64,000 bases of DNA from the NCBI RefSeq assembly GCF_040703125.1, contig NZ_CP160035.1, positions 3,520,001 through 3,584,000 on the forward strand, read 5' to 3'. This DNA comes from Flavobacterium ovatum (GTDB lineage Bacteria > Bacteroidota > Bacteroidia > Flavobacteriales > Flavobacteriaceae). A program made the translations under genes and the position numbers. This document shows positions 8,801-17,950 of the stretch, in pieces. The first letter of the stretch is position 1. Every line of letters starts with the position of its first letter. The notes beneath the pieces were generated by a model. It made no database searches. It was not told the origin of the DNA and was given only the letters and a program-made list of their open reading frames with translations.

Positions 8801-9169
8801 TCCAATATTTGCGGGTTTGACTTCGTTATTTTTATATATAAAATTGTAATTATTAGTTTTATCGGTAGCATAATAGATTTTGCCTCCTATTTCTGGTGTA
8901 ATACCCATTTCAATAAACTCATTTTCAAGCTTCAAAAGCTTCCATTTATGAAGCTCTTTAGTATGTGAAATAACATCATTTAGAGCATAAGGATAAATAA
9001 CCCTGCGAGCACCCTGAAAGCTTTCATTTGCAAAGAAAATCGGGGCTTTTTCCCCGGGCGCTACCTTATATGTGGGGAGTTCCCATGCTTCTTCTGTCAT
9101 TTTTACTTGTGCACTAATAGATCCTAAAGAAGCACAAAAACACAATGTGATAAGTTTACGTAACTGCAT
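5840..9169 (-). CDS. Secreted DUF5107 domain protein with TPR repeats
   Basis: About 1109 residues from the ATG at 9169, which gives a clean Sec signal (MQLRKLITLCFCASLGSISAQ); a start 30 bases upstream would put ten polar residues before it. The N-terminal ~450 residues match the DUF5107 pattern of beta-rich domains found in carbohydrate loci ('GGKIYYATDK', 'GGIEWCVLHHHRAST', 'WANVATSTNENYQTIFPTS', 'WEWGSGTVGQATE'). From about residue 500 to the end there are many TPR units ('AYYYLGNILYNKQPDLAIANWEKAIKYEPKLAMAYRNLGWGYY' style). The biochemical role is unknown to me; such proteins commonly sit in polysaccharide loci, and here it lies downstream of sulfatase and GH2 genes on the same strand. 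Confidence 0.85.
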   Translation of the reverse strand: MQLRKLITLCFCASLGSISAQVKMTEEAWELPTYKVAPGEKAPIFFANESFQGARRVIYPYALNDVISHTKELHKWKLLKLENEFIEMGITPEIGGKIYYATDKTNNYNFIYKNNEVKPANIGMTGAWVSGGIEWCVLHHHRASTMLPMDYSMAENEDGSKTIFIGETEPRHRMRWTAAVTLKPGKSYFEAELTIYNPTPYTNSFLNWANVATSTNENYQTIFPTSVQLATFHAKNQFTRWPISTEIFRDQDFTKGVDVSWWKNVKENASFFSWDLKEDFMGGYDHGKQSGTIHVGDHNIIKGAKLWEWGSGTVGQATEARLTETSGPYVEIMVGAFSDNQPDYTWIRPYETKTWKQYWYPVRDIEGFKNANIDAAVNLEQRGENKFLLGYYSTQKLDKARIILKNGNKIILQKDVQISPAKSFKEFITIKDLNKFTDLSTELIDLATNQTIISYQPKELKPIEKLPTPVDRPTSPEDMTSVEELFLAGNRMEQFYKSPSEYYNEVLKRDPSDTRTHTAIGHQLLKDGDYNAARKHFSIAIKRLTNDYTRPSTGEALYLQGVTLKGLGLYEEAIDTLYRATWDYGYHSAGYFELAQISCLKGDFKKALYEIGESLSTNTKNNQAFALKASIQRKLKDYKGAQATVDLILKSDPLNFRLANESYLIAKESGQSDAATKELKLLTTKLRDFNENYLELAIGYLNEGMLVEAQDVLVRFKGKNPIVNYYLGFIEDSLGEKAKAKKYFSLAQSLSESGIFPFRLETIKIINKALEYNPSDGKAYYYLGNILYNKQPDLAIANWEKAIKYEPKLAMAYRNLGWGYYRHLNNLDKAIIYYEKAIALDKTDAIVYAELDKLYELNNSAIDKRLKIFDGNSAVVRQRDDAFISQITVLTLAGKPELSVEYLKGKEFSFREGNSMVREVIIDAQLTLGMQFFDKKEYKKALEHFLLAQVPEEEAGSARSGNRNLQINYEIGLAYEALQDKTNTEKYFKLATLLDKPDVRKKSALRGFMNYYQGLSFLKLGDKKKATEIFNSLVETGNKQLDPNAVDDSNYFQIFGEREKENVKKSISYTIRGLGYRGLGKSTLAKEDLQKAVELLASNLWAKIELEKL

Positions 9170-9439
9170 AATTTTTGATTTAGTTGACAATACAAACACT
9201 ATTTAAATAAGAATACGATAATAAAACACTTCATAAGTATAAAAAAAAGTGAAATAAAATCATCTACTAATTTACAAGATTCCTATTGAAAAAACACACT
9301 TTTATTACATAAAATTTTACAGTTTTAATTAAATTTCCTATTCGGCCCATTACCCGAAACTAAATGCTACTACTTCTTTACAAAAAACACTATTTCTATT
9401 AATTTCAATTAAAAATAGATGAAAGTATTACAAAAAAAA

Positions 9440-9466
9440 AGGCTGATGGAAAAACCTCATCAGCCT
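9440..9466 (-). terminator. Intrinsic terminator after the sulfatase gene
   Basis: AGGCTGATG (9440-9448) pairs with CATCAGCCT (9458-9466) around a 9-base loop, followed on the minus strand by nine T residues. It ends the sulfatase transcript, so the DUF5107/TPR gene further on (start 9169) probably has its own promoter in 9170-9440, a stretch where I saw no other feature. Confidence 0.88.
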
Positions 9467-9474
9467 ATTACTAG

Positions 9475-10875
9475 TTACTTTCTATTCCAATAAACATCCA
9501 TTCTTTTGATGGCGTCACCTTCGTACTTACGTCTCAACATCCAGAGCGGACGCTCTAAGGTTTGTTCCCAAGCAAATATTTTTTTGTACATCGCTTTAAC
9601 TCGTTCTGGATTTTGATCGGCTAGGTTGTTTAATTCTCCTGCATCTTTATCTACATCAAACAACTCTGCTGGACGATCAGGAAAACGCAATAACTTCCAA
9701 TTTCCGTCACGCATCGCTGAACCGACTTCGCCTTTCCAATACAATTCTTGATGGGGTAAATTGGTCTTTTTACCTAAAATATGAGGTAGTAAATCGACTC
9801 CATCAATATCTTTTAAAGCAGCTATATTTCCGCCACCCATTTTGTAGAAAGTAGGCAATAAATCAAAGGTACAAATTGGTTTTTTGTACACGGTGTTTGC
9901 AGGCAAAACTCCAGGCCAACGCATGATAAAAGGAACTCGAATTCCGCCTTCTAGCAAAGTGGCTTTCATACCGCTCAAAGGCAAGTTGTCTGCCGTAGTC
10001 GAATCTGTTGGTCCACCGTTGTCATTGGTAAAAATAACAATCGTGTTTTTATCCAAGCCTAATTTCTTAAGTGTTTCAAATACACGACCACAAGCACGAT
10101 CTAACGAAAGTGTCATTGCAGCCAATTCTTTGCGTTTTCCAGTTAAATTAGGAAAATTAACCAAATCTTTTTTATCGGATTGCAAGGGTGCGTGAACGGC
10201 ATTAAAAGCCAAATACACAAAGAAAGGATTGTTCTTGTTTTCTTTAATAAAATTAATAGAAGCATCAGCCAAAACATCGGTCATGTACTCATCCGATTCT
10301 TGAAAATTTCCAAAACCACGTTCCAATCGATTTTCTGTTTTTACTTCACTATCATCTGGATCGTATTTGTAATAACTACGAGCACCCCCTCTAAAACCAA
10401 CAAAAGTATCAAAACCACGGTTCATAGGATGAAATTCATCTTTGCTTCCCATATGCCATTTTCCAAAAACAGCGGTTTTGTACCCCAATTCTTTCATGTA
10501 GTTTCCCATTGTTTTTTGGTCTAATGGCAAACCCATATCATCATCAGACAAACAAGATTTCACCATATATCCGGGAACGTTATTTTCTTCAAAGCCAAAA
10601 CGTTCTTGGTATTTACCTGTCAACAATCCTGCACGTGATGGGCCACAAACTGCTGCCGTTACGTACGCTTGTTCAAATTTGACTCCTTGTTTGGCCAATT
10701 CATCCAAATAAGGCGTTTTCATTATTTTGCTCCCTTGAAAACCAAAATCAGAATAACCTGCATCATCAGATACGATCAAGACAATATTTGGTTTGGTTTG
10801 TGCAGTAACTACAGTAGCAAAAAGACCTAACGAAAGGGCCAATACGGTAGTTAACTTGTGTTTTTTTAAGTTCAT
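9475..10875 (-). CDS. Type I (formylglycine) sulfatase, secreted
   Basis: About 466 residues from the ATG at 10875, preferred over one 30 bases upstream because it opens directly with a Sec signal ([26 protein letters not shown]). The mature start '[17 protein letters not shown]' supplies the metal-binding Asp pair. The maturation motif C-G-P-S-R-A-G (Cys codon 10647-10645, residue 77) is of the Cys type, so a formylglycine-generating enzyme is needed elsewhere in the genome. 'GKWHMGS' and 'FTNDNGG' are further conserved blocks. It should remove sulfate esters from a glycan. It is 37 bases downstream of a GH2 gene, so both are likely one transcript. A remnant of its own 3' end exists at 5737-5800. 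Confidence 0.93.
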   Translation of the reverse strand: MNLKKHKLTTVLALSLGLFATVVTAQTKPNIVLIVSDDAGYSDFGFQGSKIMKTPYLDELAKQGVKFEQAYVTAAVCGPSRAGLLTGKYQERFGFEENNVPGYMVKSCLSDDDMGLPLDQKTMGNYMKELGYKTAVFGKWHMGSKDEFHPMNRGFDTFVGFRGGARSYYKYDPDDSEVKTENRLERGFGNFQESDEYMTDVLADASINFIKENKNNPFFVYLAFNAVHAPLQSDKKDLVNFPNLTGKRKELAAMTLSLDRACGRVFETLKKLGLDKNTIVIFTNDNGGPTDSTTADNLPLSGMKATLLEGGIRVPFIMRWPGVLPANTVYKKPICTFDLLPTFYKMGGGNIAALKDIDGVDLLPHILGKKTNLPHQELYWKGEVGSAMRDGNWKLLRFPDRPAELFDVDKDAGELNNLADQNPERVKAMYKKIFAWEQTLERPLWMLRRKYEGDAIKRMDVYWNRK

Positions 10876-10912
10876 ATTGCTATTTTTAAATTTGGTATTA
10901 GACAAACTAAAT

Positions 10913-13435
10913 TTATTTTATTTCAACTGTAATACTATTGCTTTTCAATGTTTTCGAACTGGCTTTTATTCGAACAATACCTCCTTTTTTCAAGGACTGA
11001 ATCAATAACAAAGCACGTCCTTTGTCTGTTGTTAATTTATTCGATTGGTAGTCTTGAATGTTGCTATTCGAACCATTATCTACTCCCAAAACTTTGGCAT
11101 TACCGTCTACCTCAAAAGTAAGATCAGCGTTTTCAGTTTTCACTTCTACTCCTTTTTCGTCAACCAACTGTGCAATAATGTGCGCCACATCATACCCATC
11201 TGCTGATAAAGAAGTAGCATCTGTTGTCAAACGAATGCTATACGGAGCAGCACTTGTTTCAAGATTTGCAACTACTTCTGCACCATCAAAACCACCTTTT
11301 ACAGTCAATGTACCTTTTTCGAAAGGAACAACCCAACGCAGAATTCGATCTGGATTATCACTTAGACTTCTACTCCCAAGAGATTTTCCATTTAGAAACA
11401 ATTCAGCCACATGTAAATTTGTTGGCACTTCGACCAAAACAAGTTCTCCTGGAGTATAATTCCAATGCATATTTGCTTTGCTATTGTCCCAATTCAATGC
11501 TTTTTTCGAATCTGAAATCGCTTTTTTACTCAATTCATCCATTTTGAAAGCAGAACCTTTCAATGGCATTGTTCCAATCGCTACACTTGGTTTATTTACC
11601 CAAATACTTTTGAAATAATTAAAACCTTGCTTTTTAAATCCAGCGAAATCCAAGATGTCTCCATCCCAACCTTTTTGTGGCCATTTGTCTGTCGATTCCC
11701 CCATGTAGTCAATTCCTGTCCACATGTACATACTAAACACCATTGGGTTTTCGATAATCGAATTCCAATCTTGCCAAGTACCCGAATTTTCAGAACCTGT
11801 CATCATTTTGTTTGGGTAATTCTTTTTGGTCCAATCGTATTGATTGGTTTGGTAACTAAAACCTACGACGTCTAAAGCATCACCATAACCCGAAGCCAAA
11901 CTAGCAACCGGAATGATTAAATTGGCGGTTACAGGACGAGTTGTATCCAAATCTTTGACCCATTTGGACAATCTTTGCGCAGTTTCTGCCAATTTGTATT
12001 TTCTATTTGGCAAAGCATCATAACGTGCTTTCATCTCTTCTTTGGTTAATTTCGGAATCTGGTTCCAATAATTTCCTGCTCCTGGATCCCATAATCCACT
12101 CACCTCTTTATATCCTGGATAGGTCCATTCGATCTCGTTACCAATACTCCACTCAAAAATAGAAGGATGATTTCTATCTCTCAAAATAGTGCGCTTCAAA
12201 TCGCTTTCTCCCCATTTTTGAAAATGTTCGGTATAGCCACGAGTCATGTACTGCACACTTTTTTCTTCCATATTGTGCTGTTTGTCTTTTGGATTGTCCA
12301 TTTCGTCAAAAATCTCGTTCTGAACCAAGAATCCCATTTCGTCACACAAATCCAAAAATTCTTCCGAAAATGGATTGTGAGAAGTTCTGATTGCGTTTAC
12401 TCCAGCTTCTTTCAAACCTAAAAATCGACGTCTCCAAACTCCTTTTGGCACCGCAGCACCAACCAAACCAGCATCATGATGCAAACAAACTCCTTTTACA
12501 TCGGTTGCTTTTCCGTTTAAGAAAAAACCGTTGTCTTTGTCAAAAACGATAGATCGTATTCCAAATGGTGTAGTATATTCGTCAATTACTTTTCCTTTTA
12601 CAAGGATGCTCGTTACTGCTTTGTATCTGTTTGGCGTCTCTGTAGACCATAATTTCGGATTAGTGATGGCTACATTTTGAGAAACCGTTATTTCTTTTCC
12701 AGATCCAACTTTCACCTCTTTTGTTTCTGTTTTCACTAATGTTCCATTGGCTTCATAAATTTTGGTAGACAAGGTCAAGTTTTGGCTTTGCTTGTAGTCG
12801 TTCTTCACCTTTGTTTCAATAGCTACTTTGGCGTTTTCTGCAGTTACGTCTGGAGTTGTTACAAACGTTCCCCAAATCGGAATATGCAATTTATCCGTTG
12901 TAATCAATTTTACATTTCTATAAATACCGCTTCCCGTGTACCAGCGACTGTCTGCGTAGCGCGAATGGTCTACGTGTACCGAGATCACATTCTTGGTTCC
13001 GTCCTTTTTTAAATACTTACTTAGATCGAAATAAACCGGAGAATAACCATATGGATTTTCGCCCAAATAGGTTCCGTTGATCCAAAAAGTCGCATTGTTG
13101 TACACTCCATCAAAAAGGATGTACACATTTCCGTTTTTGCTATTAGCCGGTGTGTCAAAATGTTTTTGATACCAAGCAATTCCACCTGGTAAATAACCCG
13201 TACAACCTTCTAGTTTTTTATCGAAAGAAGCTTCGACGCTGTAATCATGTGGAAGTCGAACATCACGCCAAGCGGCATCTTGTAACGGAATCGCTTTACT
13301 AATCTGATTGTTTTCTTGCAACTGAAATTTCCAATCAAAATTAAAGTCTTGCTCTCTTTGTTGCGATTGGACTGCCGTACAGACTAGTAGAAACGCTGCA
13401 ATTAAGTGTAAGGATAAGGTAAATCGTTTTTTCAT
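10913..13435 (-). CDS. GH2 beta-galactosidase-like enzyme with DUF4982-type C-terminus
   Basis: 840 residues with a Sec signal ([25 protein letters not shown]). Domain order: jelly-roll sugar-binding domain (about 30-200), immunoglobulin-like domain (about 200-300), TIM barrel (about 305-610), then DUF4982 and Ig-like modules. The acid/base is Glu434 in 'WSIGNEIEW' and the predicted nucleophile is Glu549 in 'MTGSENSGT'. '[25 protein letters not shown]' is the usual GH2 barrel motif. The family acts on beta-galactosides, glucuronides or mannosides; the substrate cannot be fixed from sequence. It lies between two sulfatases (37 bases before one, 95 bases after the other), which suggests a sulfated glycan. 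A second, diverged GH2 is at 17951-20443. Confidence 0.92.
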   Translation of the reverse strand: MKKRFTLSLHLIAAFLLVCTAVQSQQREQDFNFDWKFQLQENNQISKAIPLQDAAWRDVRLPHDYSVEASFDKKLEGCTGYLPGGIAWYQKHFDTPANSKNGNVYILFDGVYNNATFWINGTYLGENPYGYSPVYFDLSKYLKKDGTKNVISVHVDHSRYADSRWYTGSGIYRNVKLITTDKLHIPIWGTFVTTPDVTAENAKVAIETKVKNDYKQSQNLTLSTKIYEANGTLVKTETKEVKVGSGKEITVSQNVAITNPKLWSTETPNRYKAVTSILVKGKVIDEYTTPFGIRSIVFDKDNGFFLNGKATDVKGVCLHHDAGLVGAAVPKGVWRRRFLGLKEAGVNAIRTSHNPFSEEFLDLCDEMGFLVQNEIFDEMDNPKDKQHNMEEKSVQYMTRGYTEHFQKWGESDLKRTILRDRNHPSIFEWSIGNEIEWTYPGYKEVSGLWDPGAGNYWNQIPKLTKEEMKARYDALPNRKYKLAETAQRLSKWVKDLDTTRPVTANLIIPVASLASGYGDALDVVGFSYQTNQYDWTKKNYPNKMMTGSENSGTWQDWNSIIENPMVFSMYMWTGIDYMGESTDKWPQKGWDGDILDFAGFKKQGFNYFKSIWVNKPSVAIGTMPLKGSAFKMDELSKKAISDSKKALNWDNSKANMHWNYTPGELVLVEVPTNLHVAELFLNGKSLGSRSLSDNPDRILRWVVPFEKGTLTVKGGFDGAEVVANLETSAAPYSIRLTTDATSLSADGYDVAHIIAQLVDEKGVEVKTENADLTFEVDGNAKVLGVDNGSNSNIQDYQSNKLTTDKGRALLLIQSLKKGGIVRIKASSKTLKSNSITVEIK

Positions 13436-13530
13436 GGTTTTAATATTCTGTATGTAGTTTAATTTGTTTTAGTTTGAACTTGTATTGTTTTTTGTTTTAT
13501 TCGAATAAGAAACTGCTTTTCGAAAAAAAA

Positions 13531-15309
13531 TTATTTGACCAGCAATATGTAGGAATAGTACACGCCGTAGGTTTCTTTTTTATCAATAAAATCATTCGTC
13601 AAAAATGTTTTTCCTTTTTCTAAATGCACCTTGAACAGCACTTCAACATCTTCTTTACCAATATTTTTTTCGAACATTTGGTTGGCAATGCTTATTCGGA
13701 CTTTTTGAGGAGCTATAGTTTTATACTCGAATAAATTTTTAGGATTGACTGCTGGAATTCCCAAAATAGTTCCGGGACATTCTTTTGGCCAGCGTCGGCA
13801 CGAAATCAGATAATCTCCTTCTTTTTCGACAAAAATAGCATGAGTATTGTTCTTGTTTTTTAGTCCCTCTGCAATTTGTTCTGGTTTCCAAATACCCGAA
13901 TCTTCCCCAATGGCATGCTGAATGGTTAATTTTATTTCTTCCTGAGCAGGATTCCCCACCGTACTAACAGGCAATTCATTGTACTCCGGATTTTTTTTGG
14001 ACTCAACTAAGAAAGCTATATTTTGCGCCAAAAGAGTGGTTACAATTGCTGGATATTTTGCCGCAAGATTGGTCAATTGTTTCGGGTCTTTTTCGATATC
14101 ATACAAATCAGTTCCATTGAGCAACCTCCAATTGTCTTTTATAATACAAGTTTGATCCACATCCATCGGCGGACGCCAATCTTGTCTGTGGTGAATAAAA
14201 GCGGTTTTACGTTCCATTGTCTTTTTGGATCCCAACAAAAGCGGTGAAAAATCCACTCCATCCAAAGGCATTTTTTTAGGAACAGTCAATTGACACAAAC
14301 TAGCCAAAGTAGGAATCAAATCTACATGCGCCGCAAGGCTATTGATGTCTTTACCGCCTTCAATTTTCCCGTTTGGCCAACGTATAAAAAACGGAACCCG
14401 ATGTCCTCCCTCTAGTTTATCTCCTTTTATGCCTCTGTATCCTTTATTATAACCCAATTTTCCGTCGGAACTGTACCCAAAACGGGTTCCGTTGTCGGTC
14501 ATGTAAATCACGATGGTATTGTCTGCGAGTTTTTTATCTATCAAAAACTGATTCAATTTCCCGAAATTCTCGTCCAAATTGGCAATCATTCCGTACAAAT
14601 TGGCACTTATAATTTCTTTGCCTTCTAGGTGTTTGTAGGGAGCTGCATATTTTTCGGCTACAATCAATGGGTCGTGAGGCGCATTGGTAGGAAGGTAGAT
14701 AAAGAAAGGCTTATCTTCATTTTTATCAATGTATTTCATCGTTTCTTCAAACCACACATCCGTGCAATATCCGTTGAATTGTTTGGGTTGGTTGTTGACA
14801 TAATACACATCATTAAAATAACTGTTTCCCCAATAATCAGAAAGTTCACCCACGCCACCAGCCAAATGATTTATTGCAACTTCAAAACCGCTATCTGTTG
14901 GACGAGTTGGATAATTATCCCCCAAATGCCATTTACCAAACATAGCAGTATGGTAGCCGTTTTGCTGAAAAACATCGGCCATAGTTTGTGCATCACCAGA
15001 TAAGCCATCTCTACCTTTGAAGGTGGCCCAAGTACCATTGTTTATCGGGTATCTTCCGGTCATGATTGCTCCTCGCGTAGGGGTACACAAAGGCGTCACA
15101 TGAAAATCGGTCATTCGAACAGATTCGTTATAAAAGGCATCAATATTGGGCGTTTTCAACCAAGGATTTCCATGGCAGCCCAAATCGCCAATGCCTTGAT
15201 CGTCGGTGAGAATCAAAATAACATTGGGTCTTTTTGTTTTTTGTGCGAATGCAATTCCGCAACTCAAACTCAAAACGCTTACAATTAAAATTTTTCTTAA
15301 ATGGGTCAT
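13531..15309 (-). CDS. Type I (formylglycine) sulfatase with C-terminal extension, secreted
   Basis: About 592 residues from the ATG at 15309 (an ATG 21 bases upstream is the alternative); the signal is MTHLRKILIVSVLSLSCGIAFAQ. 'PNVILILTDDQGIGDLGCHGNP' gives the metal ligands. The motif is C-T-P-T-R-G (Cys codon 15087-15085, residue 75 here): Cys type, with Thr in place of the common Ser. 'GKWHLGDNYPTRPTDSGF' and 'YMTDNGTRFG' follow. The catalytic domain ends near residue 460, and ~130 further residues form a beta-rich extension ('GDYLISCRRWPKECPG') seen in some sulfatase subfamilies. It is not a close duplicate of the 9475 sulfatase, so the two probably cleave different sulfate positions. 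Confidence 0.92.
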   Translation of the reverse strand: MTHLRKILIVSVLSLSCGIAFAQKTKRPNVILILTDDQGIGDLGCHGNPWLKTPNIDAFYNESVRMTDFHVTPLCTPTRGAIMTGRYPINNGTWATFKGRDGLSGDAQTMADVFQQNGYHTAMFGKWHLGDNYPTRPTDSGFEVAINHLAGGVGELSDYWGNSYFNDVYYVNNQPKQFNGYCTDVWFEETMKYIDKNEDKPFFIYLPTNAPHDPLIVAEKYAAPYKHLEGKEIISANLYGMIANLDENFGKLNQFLIDKKLADNTIVIYMTDNGTRFGYSSDGKLGYNKGYRGIKGDKLEGGHRVPFFIRWPNGKIEGGKDINSLAAHVDLIPTLASLCQLTVPKKMPLDGVDFSPLLLGSKKTMERKTAFIHHRQDWRPPMDVDQTCIIKDNWRLLNGTDLYDIEKDPKQLTNLAAKYPAIVTTLLAQNIAFLVESKKNPEYNELPVSTVGNPAQEEIKLTIQHAIGEDSGIWKPEQIAEGLKNKNNTHAIFVEKEGDYLISCRRWPKECPGTILGIPAVNPKNLFEYKTIAPQKVRISIANQMFEKNIGKEDVEVLFKVHLEKGKTFLTNDFIDKKETYGVYYSYILLVK

Positions 15310-15777
15310 ATTGGTACTTCTACTAATCATTTTTTAGAATCAATTGGTAAAGGTGCTTCTTTAACAGCAGTTTTATGATTACATATGTTTTTAGTACTGA
15401 AACATATGTGTTATCGCAACTTTTGTCTAGATACAAAACTTGATAAAACTCACTTAAACAATTCACTAACAATCAATTATCTTAATTTTTATCAAAAAAA
15501 AAATCATTGACACTTTATTTTTCCAAACAAATCCTATACACGAGTACTGAGAACATACCACCTGCCTTCAATCCTACAGAACTATTACTTTTATAGACTA
15601 AAATTAGACTTAAATAATAAAAATAAAATAATGTGTTATTTTGTTGTCAATAGGTGAAAAAATCACAACAAACACCTCATAATTAGATAGATAAAAACAA
15701 AAGAAGTTTATATCTAAAATAGAACAATGGAAAGAAAAAGAATAATTATGGAAGTTTTCACTTAAATAAGGGTTTCG
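15310..15777. other. Gene-free spacer before the sulfatase/GH2 transcript
   Basis: AT-rich, no credible frame. It contains a dyad (ACATATG about 15379 with CATATGT about 15404) that could be an operator for the downstream minus-strand genes. No exact minus-strand TAnnTTTG box was found. Confidence 0.4.
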
Positions 15778-16782
15778 TTATTTAGTAATAGCGGTAAATT
15801 TTCTACTGGTAGCATTTTCTGCAGATGGAAAATCGGTAGGAATAGGAATCGTAACTTTAGCTGTAGCTGCCCACTCTACTCCTCTTAAAAATGAAGTTAT
15901 AAATCCAACACCTTCAAATGAATAATCATCATGTCCAAGAGTGGTATGAAAAACACGTCCTTTACCATATTTCAACACCATCAATATAGGTTCATTACGA
16001 TCCGTAGGTGCTTTATCTGATTGGTCTTTACCCGTTGCAAGAATAGTCATATTGGTTCCAGGACCTCTCAGTTTTGCATAACATTCGTCTTTGGCTGTTA
16101 GCCAACTGGTGGGCATTCCTTGAGTTATAGGATGATTAGGTACACGAAGAGTCACAGGAAAAACATGTTGTTTGCCATGCGCACCACAATTTCCTGCGGT
16201 AGTATCTCTGACCAACTTATTTTCTTTGTCATAATAAACATAGGGACCATCTTTTTCATTTCGATCTCCCCATCCACCAAGTCCAATCATTTCATTATAA
16301 GCTTTCCATTTCGGGAAACAATTATCAGCGGCGTGTACGGTTACAAATCCACCTCCTTTTTTAATAAATTTTTCAAAATCTTTTTGAGTACTTTCACTCC
16401 AATTTGCTGCATTCCACCCAAAATTTGAAATAACTACATCGTATTTTTTAAAACTGGGTGCAAAAGAGGGATCTTCCTTTGGTTCTTTAAGAGCAACCGA
16501 ATTGAAAGTGCCTGCCATGGGCAAGTATGACTTTTCTCTTTCAGATTTCCATAGGTATTGTGTACGTTGAATATCCACAACAAATAATCCTGTTTCTTCC
16601 AAATACTGTTTCATCATAATTGTAGACTTTGGCCAAACATCATGGTTGTTTTGTCCATCAATTATAAGAACTTTTATTTTTGCTTGAACACATAAACTAG
16701 TTAGAAGCACTAGTACTAATAGTAGCGATTGTGGGAATCTTAAAGATTGAAACCTCATAAGTGAGTTATTTATTTTATTCAT
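15778..16782 (-). CDS. Secreted ThuA-domain protein
   Basis: 334 residues. A Sec signal lies in the first ~35 residues ('LLLVLVLLTSLCVQA'). The rest is one ThuA-type domain, a class-I glutamine-amidotransferase-like fold: 'IKVLIIDGQNNHDVWPKSTIMMKQYLEETG' at the start, 'YDVVISNFGWNAANW', 'GGGFVTVHAADNCF', 'GKGRVFHTTLGHDDYSF' and 'FLRGVEWAA' near the end. The family name comes from trehalose utilization, but the reaction of secreted Bacteroidota members is not established, and the usual Cys-His-Glu triad is not evident. ThuA proteins are frequent in sulfatase-containing carbohydrate loci, as here. Spacers of 468 and 358 bases isolate it, so it is probably its own transcript. Confidence 0.85.
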   Translation of the reverse strand: MNKINNSLMRFQSLRFPQSLLLVLVLLTSLCVQAKIKVLIIDGQNNHDVWPKSTIMMKQYLEETGLFVVDIQRTQYLWKSEREKSYLPMAGTFNSVALKEPKEDPSFAPSFKKYDVVISNFGWNAANWSESTQKDFEKFIKKGGGFVTVHAADNCFPKWKAYNEMIGLGGWGDRNEKDGPYVYYDKENKLVRDTTAGNCGAHGKQHVFPVTLRVPNHPITQGMPTSWLTAKDECYAKLRGPGTNMTILATGKDQSDKAPTDRNEPILMVLKYGKGRVFHTTLGHDDYSFEGVGFITSFLRGVEWAATAKVTIPIPTDFPSAENATSRKFTAITK

Positions 16783-17072
16783 TTCTTATTATTTAATGTC
16801 TTTTTTTCATTATAGAATTTTAGTAATAACCCGCAATTATATGACTAGAACAATTTGGCATTAAGAATTATTAGATCCATAAGTACATTTGTAATAGAAA
16901 ACAATTTGATGTTACTCTAATTACCAAACTATAACCATTTCATCAACTACAATAGTAACGAATTTGATATAAAAGGCAATTATCTACCCTGATCTAAGAA
17001 TAGGACAAATGGTTAATTATGTATCAATTATTCGTTTTGTTTACATAATATCAAATGATGAACTAAAAACAA
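16783..17072. other. Gene-free spacer
   Basis: AT-rich and without a credible frame, dyad or promoter match that I could support on either strand. It should contain the promoter of the ThuA gene on its left side. Confidence 0.35.
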
Positions 17073-17113
17073 AAACCAAATGAGCCCTTAAAGTTAAGAG
17101 TCCCATTTGGTTT
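17073..17113 (-). terminator. Intrinsic terminator after the esterase gene
   Basis: AAACCAAATG (17073-17082) pairs with CATTTGGTTT (17104-17113). On the minus strand the hairpin is followed by TTTTTGTTTTT. It ends the ADH / GH2 / esterase transcript. Confidence 0.75.
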
Positions 17114-17140
17114 AAATAAAAAGTATTTTAAATTGTAACG

Positions 17141-17947
17141 TTAATTGGTCACAAATTGACTAAAAAACAATAAACTATCTTGTATGTGTTCTTGCCAATA
17201 CGGCCATTCGTGAGCACCTTCAAATTCTTCATAGGTATGATTAATGTCTGCTTCGTCTAGTTGCTGGTGCAAAAGCCGATTGTGCTCAATCAATAAATCG
17301 TCTTTTCCACAATCAAATCGCAAATAAGGAAGTTCTGCTCTGTTTTTAAGAATGGTTTCCAAAACATCTTCGTCAGAACTATGGACTTGATTGTATTGAT
17401 TTTCGTCTTCTTCCACAAACAAAGGCATTTGGTTTTTGTTGGTGATAGACGAATGTCCCGAAATGGCTTTGTACTTGTTTCCGTATTTTGCCCCTAGATG
17501 CAAAGCTCCAAAACCACCCATTGACAATCCTGTGATAAACAAATCAGAAGTCGAACTGGTACAATCAATATTTTCGATCACCGCATTTACAACATCTTCC
17601 ACAATCCAAGATTCAAAATTCTTGTTGTTATGAGGCAAATAAGCAGAACCATCGCCCCATAATCCGTCTGATGGCATTGCTAAAACTATGGGTTTTATTT
17701 TGCCTTCTTGCATCATTTTTAAGGCGGTCAAATGAACTCCTGCTTTGTGCGCCCAAATCCAGGCACTTCCGTAAACGCCATGTAGTAAGGTTACGATAGG
17801 AACATTTGTCAAATCTTTCATCGGGGGAACAAAAACACATATATCACCACGTCCTTGCAAGTTGGGCGTTTTCACGGTGATAAAACGGAGGTTGTTGCTT
17901 TCAAACTCTGGGTTTGAAATTTCGGTAGTTCTAAATTTTGATTCCAT
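17141..17947 (-). CDS. Alpha/beta-hydrolase-fold esterase (esterase D / CE1-like)
   Basis: 268 residues. The nucleophile elbow G-L-S-M-G-G-F-G places the catalytic Ser at residue 142; the acid is probably in 'FDCGKDDLLIEHNR' and the His in 'FEGAHEWPYW' near the end. 'VTLLHGVYGSAWIWAHKAGVH' carries the oxyanion-hole HG motif. This is the esterase-D/tributyrin-esterase/CE1-like fold, used for removing acetyl or feruloyl groups from glycans among other tasks. There is no clear signal peptide, so it may act in the cytoplasm. Only three bases separate it from the stop codon of the upstream GH2 gene, so the two are co-transcribed and probably work on the same substrate. Confidence 0.85.
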   Translation of the reverse strand: MESKFRTTEISNPEFESNNLRFITVKTPNLQGRGDICVFVPPMKDLTNVPIVTLLHGVYGSAWIWAHKAGVHLTALKMMQEGKIKPIVLAMPSDGLWGDGSAYLPHNNKNFESWIVEDVVNAVIENIDCTSSTSDLFITGLSMGGFGALHLGAKYGNKYKAISGHSSITNKNQMPLFVEEDENQYNQVHSSDEDVLETILKNRAELPYLRFDCGKDDLLIEHNRLLHQQLDEADINHTYEEFEGAHEWPYWQEHIQDSLLFFSQFVTN

Positions 17948-17950
17948 AGT